From positions 24,196 through 32,643 of the forward strand of contig QHXU01000051.1 in assembly GCA_003223065.1 (NCBI GenBank): DNA of 8,448 nt. The letters are read 5' to 3'. Positions 1-7,773 of the stretch are shown in pieces; positions within the stretch are counted from its first letter, which is position 1, and each line of letters starts with the position of its first letter. A program made the translations under genes and the position numbers. The stretch comes from Acidobacteriota bacterium (GTDB lineage: Bacteria; Acidobacteriota; Terriglobia; Bryobacterales; Bryobacteraceae). Under the pieces are notes generated by a model. It made no database searches. It had not been told where the DNA came from and worked only from the letters and a program-made list of their open reading frames with translations.

Positions 1-15
1 GCCTGCTCCACTGAC

Positions 16-237
16 TTAACGCCTGCTGAACAACCACATCAGCAAACTCAGCACGACGCTAAGGATCAGACACGTGACCACGGGGAAATAGAACGCGCCA
101 TTCTTCCATCGAATGACGATGTCCCCCGGCAGCCTTCCCGGCCGCAGCGGCAACCGCTCCCCCAGCATTACCAGCAGCCCCAGGACCACCAGCGCCAGGC
201 CGACGATGATCAGCGCGCGTCCTATGCCCGTCTCCAT
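16..237 (-). CDS. DUF2905 family small membrane protein
   Basis: This 73-residue protein has two predicted membrane helices, at about residues 7-26 and 50-70. They are joined by a short polar loop that carries the motif GRLPGD (residues 34-39), then a short basic stretch and FYFP just before the second helix. The two helices with a central LPGD and a FYFP lead-in are the pattern of the DUF2905 family of bacterial inner-membrane proteins, whose function is unknown; the length is normal for the family. The ATG at 235-237 is preceded directly by an in-frame TAG, so no longer ATG start exists nearby. A GAGG lies about 14 nt upstream, which is too far to be a convincing ribosome site. The gene is transcribed away from the glutamate dehydrogenase, with 86 bp between the two starts. 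The family call rests on motif recognition. Confidence 0.85.
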   Translation of the reverse strand: METGIGRALIIVGLALVVLGLLVMLGERLPLRPGRLPGDIVIRWKNGAFYFPVVTCLILSVVLSLLMWLFSRR

Positions 238-306
238 CTACATCATATCCGCCTCATTTTCATCTGAGCGTAGCGCGGGCCGAATTGTGGTTGATAATAG
301 ATTGCT

Positions 307-311
307 GGAGG
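307..311 (+). promoter_or_regulatory. Shine-Dalgarno GGAGG of the glutamate dehydrogenase gene
   Basis: GGAGG sits 12 nt before ATG 324 and 18 nt before ATG 330. It supports 324 over the far upstream TTG at 285, which lies before it. The spacing is slightly long, so the start assignment is probable rather than certain. Confidence 0.5.
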
Positions 312-323
312 CCATCATCTGTC

Positions 324-1604
<1,281 letters not shown>

Positions 1605-1635
1605 TTTATTGGCGTTAAGGTCGCGGCTAATCTGA

Positions 1636-4197
1636 ATGACCGAACCTTCCACGCCGCTGATGCGGCAGTATCACGGCATCAAACAGCAGGTCCCCAACGC
1701 CCTCCTCCTCTTCCGTCTTGGCGACTTTTACGAGCTCTTCTACCAGGACGCCGTCACCGCCGCGCGGGAGCTCGAAATTACCCTCACCTCGCGAAACAAG
1801 GAGAAAGGCCAGCCGATCCCCATGTGCGGCGTGCCCTACCACTCCGCCGAAAACTACATCGCCCGCCTGATCCAGAAAGGGTACCGCGTCGCCATCTGCG
1901 ACCAGGTGGAGGACGCACGCTTCGCCAAAAAGCTGGTCAAGCGCGAGCTAACGCGCGTCGTGACGCCCGGCACCGCGATGAACGCGGTCATCCTTCGCTC
2001 GCACGAAAACAACTATCTCGCCGCCGTGATGGTTGAAAACATGCGAGCCGGAATGGCGCATGTCGACATTTCCACGGGCGAGTTCCGCACCACCGAGCTC
2101 GATTTCGACGACGTCGCCGCTTCGCTCGAAACCTTGAACGTTCGCGAAGTCCTGATTCCGGCCGGCACAATCCAAGAATTTCCATGCCTCAAGACCGACG
2201 TGGAGCCCTGGGTCTTCGGCGCCGACTACGCCTCGCGCAGTCTCCTTGATCACTTTCATCTGCTCGCGCTCGACGGCTGCGGGCTCGAAGGCCGGCCTCT
2301 CGCCGTCGGCGCTGCCGCCGCCATCCTTCACTATCTGCGCGAAACCCAGCGCTCCGCGCTCGATCACCTGGAGCGGCCCTCCTTCTATGACCGCTCCGAA
2401 GCGCTGGTCCTCGACGCCACCACCGTGCGCAATCTTGAATTGGTCGAGCCGCTGTTTGCAGGTGAATCGAAAGAGTCCACGCTGCTGTTTGTCCTCGATC
2501 GCAGCCGCACCGGGATGGGGGGCCGCTTGCTGCGCCGCCGCCTGCTCGCGCCCGCGCTCGATACCGCTGAGATCGAGGCACGCCTTGACGCCGTCGAGGA
2601 ACTGCACGCCTCCGCGATCCTTCGCGGCGAGCTCGCCAAGGACCTCGCCTCCATTCTCGACCTCGAACGCCTGCTGTCGAAAATCTCGCTTTCCACCGCC
2701 GGCCCTCGTGACCTCGCCGCACTCGCCCGCTCGCTCGCCGTCGTCCCGTCGCTGAAACAACGCCTCTCGTCATCGAAAGCCGCGCGCCTCCGCGAAATCG
2801 ACGCCCGGCTGGATGAAGTCGCCGAAGTGCGCGACCAGGTCCTCTCGGCCCTCTCCGCCGAGCCGCCCGTCAACCTCGCCGACGGCGGCGCCATCCGCGA
2901 CGGCTTCGATCCCCGCCTCGACGAGCTGCGCGACATCTCTCGCAACAGCCGCACCTACCTCGCGCAAATCGAGCAGCGCGAGCGCGGACGCACCGGTATC
3001 GCTTCCCTCAAGGTCCGGTTCAACAACATTTTCGGCTACTACATCGAAATTTCGAAAGCGAACCTCCATCTCGCGCCGCCCGGTTATGAGCGCAAGCAAA
3101 CCCTGGTCAACGCGGAACGATTCACTACCCCGGAGTTGAAGGATCTCGAAGGGAAAATCCTCGAGGCCGAGGAGAAAATCCTCGCTATCGAGCGCGAGAT
3201 TTTTGAACAATTGCGCTGCCTCGCCGCTGCTCACGCGGCGCGCGTCAAAGCTACCGCAGCCGCGGTCGCCGAGCTCGATGTCACGCTGGCGCTCGCCGAG
3301 TTCGCCGCCGAAAACCGCTACACGCGCCCACGCTTTTCTCCCTCGGGCGAGATGCGCGTCGTCGCCGGCCGCCACCCCGTCATCGAAAAGATAACCGAGC
3401 GTGACGCCCAGCGGTTCATCCCCAACGATATTTACTTCCACCCCGAAAACCAGTTCATCGCCGTCATCACCGGCCCGAATATGGGTGGAAAATCCACCTA
3501 TCTTCGCCAGGCCGCCCTGCTCGTCATCCTGGCGCAGATGGGTTCGTTCGTGCCCGCAGAATCGGCTCTCATCCCCATCGTCGATCGCGTATTTACTCGC
3601 ATCGGGGCCGCCGACAATCTCGCCCGCGGCCGGTCCACCTTCATGGTCGAGATGACTGAAACCGCCGTGATCCTCAACACCGCTACCCCGCGCAGCCTGA
3701 TTGTGCTCGATGAGATCGGGCGCGGCACCGCCACCTACGATGGCCTCGCCCTCGCCTGGGCCGTGGTCGAACACATCCACCGCAGCATCCGCGCCAAAAC
3801 CCTCTTCGCGACCCACTACCACGAACTGACCGAGCTCGCCTCACAGTTCGACGGCGTCCGCAACCTTCACGTCTCGGTGAAGGAAGCAGGCGACCAGATC
3901 CTGTTCCTCCGCCGCGTCGAACCCGGCGCTGCCGATCGCAGTTACGGCATCGAGGTCGCGCGCCTGGCGGCGTTGCCCCTGAGCGTCATCGAGCGCGCCC
4001 GCCAGATCCTCGCTCATCACGAATCCGCTGTCACCGAAGAACTCTCGCCGCCCTCGGCGCCCATGCAGATCCAGCTCTTCGAGCCGGTAAACTACGAGAT
4101 CGCCGATCGTATCCGCGGCCTCAATCTGGACGAGCTGCGCCCGATTGAAGCGCTAAAGCTCCTCGCGGATCTCCAGTCAGAGTTGAAGCGTCAATGA
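1636..4197 (+). CDS. mutS: DNA mismatch repair protein MutS
   Basis: MutS recognises mismatches and small loops in DNA and, with ATP, recruits MutL to begin strand repair. The 853 residues match a full-length MutS1. The mismatch-binding domain has the F-x-E motif in GDFYELF (F31, E33), the residues that stack on and contact the mismatched base. Connector, core/lever and clamp domains occupy roughly residues 115-550. The C-terminal ABC-type ATPase has Walker A GPNMGGKST (613-621), Walker B LIVLDEIG (688-695) followed by GRGTATYDG, and the switch motif ATHYHEL (725-731). Near the C-terminus, QIQLF (811-815) fits the sliding-clamp binding pentapeptide, as in other bacterial MutS proteins. The upstream ribosome site is weak (TAAGG 15 nt before ATG), but the N-terminus aligns with the family from this ATG; M9 at 1660 is the alternative. 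No mutL is adjacent. Confidence 0.98.
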   Translation: MTEPSTPLMRQYHGIKQQVPNALLLFRLGDFYELFYQDAVTAARELEITLTSRNKEKGQPIPMCGVPYHSAENYIARLIQKGYRVAICDQVEDARFAKKLVKRELTRVVTPGTAMNAVILRSHENNYLAAVMVENMRAGMAHVDISTGEFRTTELDFDDVAASLETLNVREVLIPAGTIQEFPCLKTDVEPWVFGADYASRSLLDHFHLLALDGCGLEGRPLAVGAAAAILHYLRETQRSALDHLERPSFYDRSEALVLDATTVRNLELVEPLFAGESKESTLLFVLDRSRTGMGGRLLRRRLLAPALDTAEIEARLDAVEELHASAILRGELAKDLASILDLERLLSKISLSTAGPRDLAALARSLAVVPSLKQRLSSSKAARLREIDARLDEVAEVRDQVLSALSAEPPVNLADGGAIRDGFDPRLDELRDISRNSRTYLAQIEQRERGRTGIASLKVRFNNIFGYYIEISKANLHLAPPGYERKQTLVNAERFTTPELKDLEGKILEAEEKILAIEREIFEQLRCLAAAHAARVKATAAAVAELDVTLALAEFAAENRYTRPRFSPSGEMRVVAGRHPVIEKITERDAQRFIPNDIYFHPENQFIAVITGPNMGGKSTYLRQAALLVILAQMGSFVPAESALIPIVDRVFTRIGAADNLARGRSTFMVEMTETAVILNTATPRSLIVLDEIGRGTATYDGLALAWAVVEHIHRSIRAKTLFATHYHELTELASQFDGVRNLHVSVKEAGDQILFLRRVEPGAADRSYGIEVARLAALPLSVIERARQILAHHESAVTEELSPPSAPMQIQLFEPVNYEIADRIRGLNLDELRPIEALKLLADLQSELKRQ

Positions 4198-4212
4198 GAA
4201 CCGCCACCGTGT

Positions 4213-4217
4213 GGGAG
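4213..4217 (+). promoter_or_regulatory. Shine-Dalgarno GGGAG deciding the anmK start
   Basis: GGGAG lies 5 nt before ATG 4223. It overlaps the alternative in-frame GTG at 4211, which therefore cannot use it. This favours ATG 4223 and a protein that begins MRVAGIMSGTS, the usual N-terminus of AnmK. Confidence 0.6.
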
Positions 4218-4222
4218 CGGCC

Positions 4223-5368
4223 ATGAGAGTAGCCGGCATCATGAGCGGCACCTCGATCGACGGCATCGATGTCGCAGTCGTTGATATCCGCGGCAAAACC
4301 GGCGGCGTCCGGATCAGGCCCATCGCCTTTCACAGCGTCCCGTACCCGAAAGCCGTGCGCGAAGCCATCCTGGCGGTTTCAAACGCGATGACCCACACGG
4401 CCACTATCTCCCGCCTAAATTTCTTGCTAGGCGAGCTCTACGCCGGCGCCGTGCTCGAAACCTGCCGGGTCCGTAACATCCCGCTCAACTCGATCTCGCT
4501 CCTCGGCATGCATGGTCAAACGATATTTCACGAAGGGGCGCCTGTGGAGTACCTGGGCCACCGCGTGGCGAGCACGTTGCAAATCGGCGAAGCAGCAGTC
4601 GTCGCTGAGCGCACCGGCTTGTGGACCATCTCCAACTTCCGGGAACGCGATATGGCCGCCGGGGGCAAGGGCGCGCCGCTGGTGCCCTACGTCGACTATC
4701 TTCTGTTTCGCAACCGTCGCTGCGGCCGCGTCGCGCTCAATATCGGCGGCATCGCCAACATCACCGTGATTCCGGCCGCCGCCCAGCCTCACGATCTCAT
4801 CGCCTTCGATACCGGTCCCGGCAACATGGTCATCGACGCATTGGTCGCGCACATGACCCGGGGGCGCCAGCGCTTCGATCGCAACGGCCGTATAGCGCGC
4901 AAGGGAAAGGTTCACACCCGGCTGCTCGATTCCATGCTGCGCGATCCCTACTTCGCCTTCGATCCGCCCAAAACAGCCGGACGCGAACAATTCGGCCGCG
5001 AGTTCTCGAACGGTCTTATCGCCACCGGCCTCCCGATCGAAGACCTGATCGCTACCGCTAGCGAACTGACGGCGCGTTCCATCGCGCAAGCCCTCCTGGC
5101 CACCGTCGAGAAAGAGGACTGCATTCGCGAGGTGATCGCCTCCGGCGGCGGAGTTCACAACCTCCAGGTCATGCGCCGCCTGCGCGAGTTACTCCCCGAT
5201 CTGAGTGTAAAGACCAGCGAGGAGTACGGCATCCATCCCGATGCCAAGGAAGCCATCGCCTTTGCCGTCCTCGCCTACGAGTTCATCCAGGGCCATCCCG
5301 GCGATCTGCCTTCCGCCACCGGAGCGCGCCATCCGGTGCTGCTCGGCAAAAGCTCGCCCGTCTGCTGA
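4223..5368 (+). CDS. anmK: Anhydro-N-acetylmuramic acid kinase AnmK
   Basis: AnmK opens the 1,6-anhydro ring of anhydro-MurNAc and phosphorylates it to MurNAc-6-phosphate, so that cell-wall sugars released during growth can be reused. The 381 residues fit the usual family length. Motifs seen in order are the N-terminal phosphate-binding loop GIMSGTSIDGID (5-16), GMHGQT (95-100), NFRERDMAAGGKGAPLVP (138-155), LNIGGIANIT (172-181), FDTGPGN (195-201, whose D196 I take as the catalytic base), GREQFG (253-258), ASGGGVHN (306-313) and a C-terminal GARHPVLLG. Position 138 is Asn where many homologues have Asp in the DFR motif; I recall both forms, so I do not treat this as inactivating. The gene starts 25 bp after mutS. 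No murQ (the next step), nagZ or muropeptide permease lies in the window, so the rest of the pathway must be elsewhere if it exists. Confidence 0.96.
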   Translation: MRVAGIMSGTSIDGIDVAVVDIRGKTGGVRIRPIAFHSVPYPKAVREAILAVSNAMTHTATISRLNFLLGELYAGAVLETCRVRNIPLNSISLLGMHGQTIFHEGAPVEYLGHRVASTLQIGEAAVVAERTGLWTISNFRERDMAAGGKGAPLVPYVDYLLFRNRRCGRVALNIGGIANITVIPAAAQPHDLIAFDTGPGNMVIDALVAHMTRGRQRFDRNGRIARKGKVHTRLLDSMLRDPYFAFDPPKTAGREQFGREFSNGLIATGLPIEDLIATASELTARSIAQALLATVEKEDCIREVIASGGGVHNLQVMRRLRELLPDLSVKTSEEYGIHPDAKEAIAFAVLAYEFIQGHPGDLPSATGARHPVLLGKSSPVC

Positions 5369-5395
5369 TTGTGCGAAAACCGCGTGCGACTCGTC

Positions 5396-5401
5396 TAAGC
5401 T
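5396..5401 (+). promoter_or_regulatory. Possible -10 element (TAAGCT) for a leaderless start at 5409
   Basis: TAAGCT fits the loose TANNNT form of a -10 box and ends 7 nt before ATG 5409. A transcript would then begin at or next to the start codon, which would explain the missing ribosome site. No good -35 is seen at 16-18 bp; TTGTGC at 5369-5374 is 21 bp away. The gene could also be read from the upstream anmK transcript. Confidence 0.2.
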
Positions 5402-5408
5402 AACAGTG

Positions 5409-6161
5409 ATGAAGACCATACTTCTGGCTGGAATCCTCGTTTCCTGCGCGGCCGCCCAAATTCCCACGGAACCGCCGAACCTCATTCGAGTAGTCCGGAA
5501 TGGATCGATCCAGCCGTACGCTGACGGCAAGGCCGCTGTGAACGTTCTCGGGATGTCCGCAACCTCCGGCCTGTCCGAAACATGGATGCTTGAATTACAC
5601 GACTCCTTTGGAAGTCTGGAAGACCTCGATAAGGCGCTGAAGACCGTCGCATCAGCCAGGCCCCCTTCAGAAAACGCGGCTCTGTTGCCGGACGACGTGC
5701 TCGCGCCATCGAGAGCTGTGGTCGGCGTTTACCGCCCCGCTTTAAGCTACCTTCCCGGCCAGGCGATTCGGATCTTCCCCACGGCGCGCTATTTCGACAT
5801 TATGGTTTGCCGGATCCGGCCGGGTTCGGAGGCGGATTTCGCCGGACTGGTGAAACTGAGGGAATTCCGCTTCGATAGCATCAACCTGGATAGGCCGGAG
5901 ATCGTATATCAGGTCATTTCAGGAGCGCCGTCCGGAACCTACATCTTCCTGGCGCCTCTGCCCTCCCTCAGGATGATGGATAACGGACGGCCGTTTACGC
6001 CGACCTACGCCGAGGGAGTGGAGGCCGCCGCAAGAAAGAAGGCCGCCGATACTGAGATCGCCCGCCAACATCTTTGGTTCCGGATCGAACCTCGAATGAG
6101 CTACGTGTCCGAAGAATTCGCGTCCCCGGATCCTGGCTTCTGGCACCCCACGCCAAGATAA
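5409..6161 (+). CDS. Exported protein of unknown function, possibly two ferredoxin-like halves
   Basis: I do not recognise a named family with certainty. The 250-residue product begins with a short signal sequence: K2, a hydrophobic run ILLAGILVSCAAA, then Q17. Cleavage after AAA by signal peptidase I is plausible, but LVSC (10-13) also fits a lipobox, so it may be a lipoprotein on C13. After it come two similar-looking segments. Residues about 26-80 contain VNVLGMSATSGLSETWMLE and SFGSLEDLDKAL. Residues about 126-190 contain FDIMVCRIRPGSEADF, then EIVYQVISGAPSGTYIFL and a closing PSLRMMD. A strand, a helix, then a 'vSG...e/tw.l' strand and a 'S(f/l)...d' helix is how duplicated dimeric alpha/beta-barrel (ABM/NIPSNAP-like) proteins look; this is inference. 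The frame is open upstream to 5241, inside anmK, but ATG 5409 gives the signal peptide. No Shine-Dalgarno is visible. Confidence 0.8.
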   Translation: MKTILLAGILVSCAAAQIPTEPPNLIRVVRNGSIQPYADGKAAVNVLGMSATSGLSETWMLELHDSFGSLEDLDKALKTVASARPPSENAALLPDDVLAPSRAVVGVYRPALSYLPGQAIRIFPTARYFDIMVCRIRPGSEADFAGLVKLREFRFDSINLDRPEIVYQVISGAPSGTYIFLAPLPSLRMMDNGRPFTPTYAEGVEAAARKKAADTEIARQHLWFRIEPRMSYVSEEFASPDPGFWHPTPR

Positions 6162-6194
6162 GTTTGTATTACTCGTCGCGCCGGAACGGACTAA

Positions 6195-7215
6195 CAAGAC
6201 ATATTGACCCGGCTTCGTGCAATTCCGGGCGTGGAGTCTGTCGGCTTGGCCGGGGCGCTTCCCGTCGCCGCGGGCGACGATCTCGCTGACGGGACCTTCC
6301 TCACACTCAATGGCCAAAAGCCGCCGGCTAATTTCGATGAATGGGAGCGCATTGCTCAGAATCCTTCCCAAGTCGGACACGCCTCTTATTGCGTGGCCGG
6401 CGAGGAGTATTTCCGTACAATAGGCATTCCGCTAATCCGCGGCCGGATGTTTGGCGAACAGGATGATTGGAATTCACCGCATGTTGCAGTCATCAGCCAA
6501 ACGTTGGCTCGCCAGCGCTGGCCCAATCAGGACCCCATCGGTCAAGTCATCGATTTCGGCAATATGGACGCCAACATGAAGCCGCAGACGATCGTTGGCA
6601 TCGTCGGGGACGTTCGAGCAAGCGGACTGGATCGCCCCTCGAGTCCCATCATTTGCGTCAATTACCGCCAGCGCGGAATGAAGGCGAATTCATCGCCTAC
6701 CATCGTCATGCGTAGCGCGGCTCCGGCGGCGGAGATCTTTTCGGCCGCCCGCGGCACTGGCGCCCGATGTTCCGGTGAAACTCTCCACTTTCGCGCAGGA
6801 ATTGGGCGGCTGGCTCGCGGATCGCCGTTTTCTGCTTCTGCTTGTGGGATCATTCGCGGCCGCCGCTCTGGCTCTTGCGTCAGTCGGCATCTACGGAGTT
6901 GTGGCCCTTTCAGTGGCGCGCCGCACCCAGGAGATCGGCGTTCGCATGGCGCTCGGCGCGCAGCGAAGCGACGTACTGCGCATGATCGTGGGCGAAGGCG
7001 CACGGCTCGCGGTGGTCGGACTGGCCATCGGCATTGCCGTATCCTTCGCCATCACGCGGCTTCTGTCCAGTCTCCTTTTCGGAGTTAGCGCCACGGACCC
7101 AATCACCTTCGCGGGCGTGGCTGCGCTTCTTTCTGTGGTCGCACTGCTCGCTTCCTATATCCCCGCGCGCCGCGCCATGCGCCTCGATCCCAATACCGCA
7201 TTGCGCTACGAATAA
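6195..7215 (+). pseudogene. Remnant of a MacB/FtsX-type permease (ADOP family), truncated and frameshifted
   Basis: This is the C-terminal part of a large ABC-type permease of the kind found in many copies, without a partner ATPase, in Acidobacteriota. The first reading frame (about 6195-6752) gives the end of the second periplasmic MacB-like domain, with IPGVESVGLAGALPVAAG, GEEYFRTIGIPLIRGR, VAVISQTLARQRWPNQDPIG and TIVGIVGDVR. A second frame (about 6754-7215) continues it with DVPVKLSTFA, then the FtsX domain: three membrane segments and the diagnostic RTQEIGVRMALGAQ, ending ARRAMRLDPNTALRYE. Around 6750-6757 the frame moves from SAAR to ALAPDVPV; loss of one CG from a CGCGCG run, or one extra base, would account for it. 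Only about 339 residues remain of the roughly 800-880 usual, and an in-frame TAA at 6192 closes the frame upstream, so the N-terminal domain and first FtsX domain are gone. It is very likely non-functional unless the shift is a sequencing error, and even then it would be truncated. Confidence 0.85.
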
Positions 7216-7236
7216 CTCATCGCTCTTTGAACCATA

Positions 7237-7332
7237 GCGAACCACAGTTCTTGCCCTTAACGCCTGATCGGTGGTCGACCGGGCAAGCGCTAGCTCACCC
7301 ACTTCTGACGGCTCCAGCAGCAGGTTCCTGAT
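7237..7332 (-). mobile_element. Possible trace of an IS630-type transposase N-terminus
   Basis: Read on the minus strand, this stretch gives LLEPSEVGELALARSTTDQ followed directly by ALRARTVVR. The order E-x3-LARS-x-T then LRAR-x-V resembles the start of IS630-family transposases, which typically read 'ELERLARSRT...LRARIVL'. The match then fades, and no helix-turn-helix or DDE catalytic region follows because the frame runs into the opposite strand of the permease remnant. The resemblance is short and may be chance; no terminal inverted repeats or TA duplication are recognised. Confidence 0.22.
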
Positions 7333-7372
7333 CGGGCAGTAGAGCGAGCTGTCACCGGACGGCACCAGCAGC
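7307..7372 (+). repeat. Imperfect 15-bp direct repeat, two copies
   Basis: GACGGCTCCAGCAGC at 7307-7321 recurs as GACGGCACCAGCAGC at 7358-7372, with one mismatch and a 51-bp offset. A partial third copy, GACGGCTC, is at 7377-7384. In the same noncoding stretch CCTGATCGG occurs at 7263-7271 and 7327-7335. The copies may be small duplications in decaying DNA; no array or known element is recognised. Confidence 0.5.
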
Positions 7373-7389
7373 GCACGACGGCTCTAGAT

Positions 7390-7626
7390 CTATCCGCTCA
7401 GCCTCTCCTCGTCCTTCTGTGCCTGGTAGGCCAGTTGCCTTACCCGTTGCGCCGGGTCCTTGGACAAAATCTGGGCTTCCAGATCCTCGGGCATCGCCGG
7501 CGTTGCCGGCGGCTGGTCAAGATCGACAGTTGGCGCATTCGCTCGCGATTTGGGCCCCGGCGGAATAAAATCCTTGTTCCGCTTTTGCAGGAGATCGTCG
7601 AGCATCTCCCGGATGTATTTCTTCAT
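7390..7626 (-). CDS. Small charged hypothetical protein (78 aa)
   Basis: I do not recognise this gene. The 78-residue product has no signal peptide, membrane helix or cysteine. It starts with a basic and acidic helix-like stretch (MKKYIREMLDDLLQKR), passes through a proline-rich linker (about residues 22-47, with PPGP and QPPATPAMP) and ends in a highly charged, probably helical tail (EDLEAQILSKDPAQRVRQL onward). Third codon positions are GC-rich in this frame, like the neighbouring real genes, which supports coding. No clear Shine-Dalgarno precedes the ATG at 7624-7626. It is divergent from the alcohol dehydrogenase and convergent with the permease remnant. The helix-linker-helix layout could suit a small binding or adaptor protein, but nothing in the sequence settles that. 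Confidence 0.5.
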   Translation of the reverse strand: MKKYIREMLDDLLQKRNKDFIPPGPKSRANAPTVDLDQPPATPAMPEDLEAQILSKDPAQRVRQLAYQAQKDEERLSG

Positions 7627-7773
7627 GCCGATATGTTGAGCCTATAGTGTCGAGTCCGGCCGCCGATCCTCCGCCAACCCGTTGACCATCCTCCGGAAAT
7701 CCGCTGAGGCTTGAATGTGACCATTTGTCCGAAGCTCTTCGCACAAACCCGCATCTAACCGAGCATGCCTTCC

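Noticed and set aside
293..298. GATAAT as a -10 box for gdh
   Set aside because: It resembles a -10 element, but no -35 is found at 16-18 bp upstream, and a start there would leave the Shine-Dalgarno at the extreme 5' end of the transcript.
2770..3822. Minus-strand open frame (350 codons) opposite mutS
   Set aside because: Antisense shadow of the MutS core and ATPase regions; the translation is low-complexity and rich in Gly, Asp and Glu.
6740..6780. Programmed ribosomal frameshift in the permease
   Set aside because: No slippery heptamer or downstream structure is apparent, and the gene also lacks its N-terminal half, so mutation is the simpler explanation.
7274..7281. Perfect palindrome GGTCGACC as an operator or terminator
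   Set aside because: It is eight bases with no loop and no T-run; such palindromes are expected by chance in GC-rich DNA.
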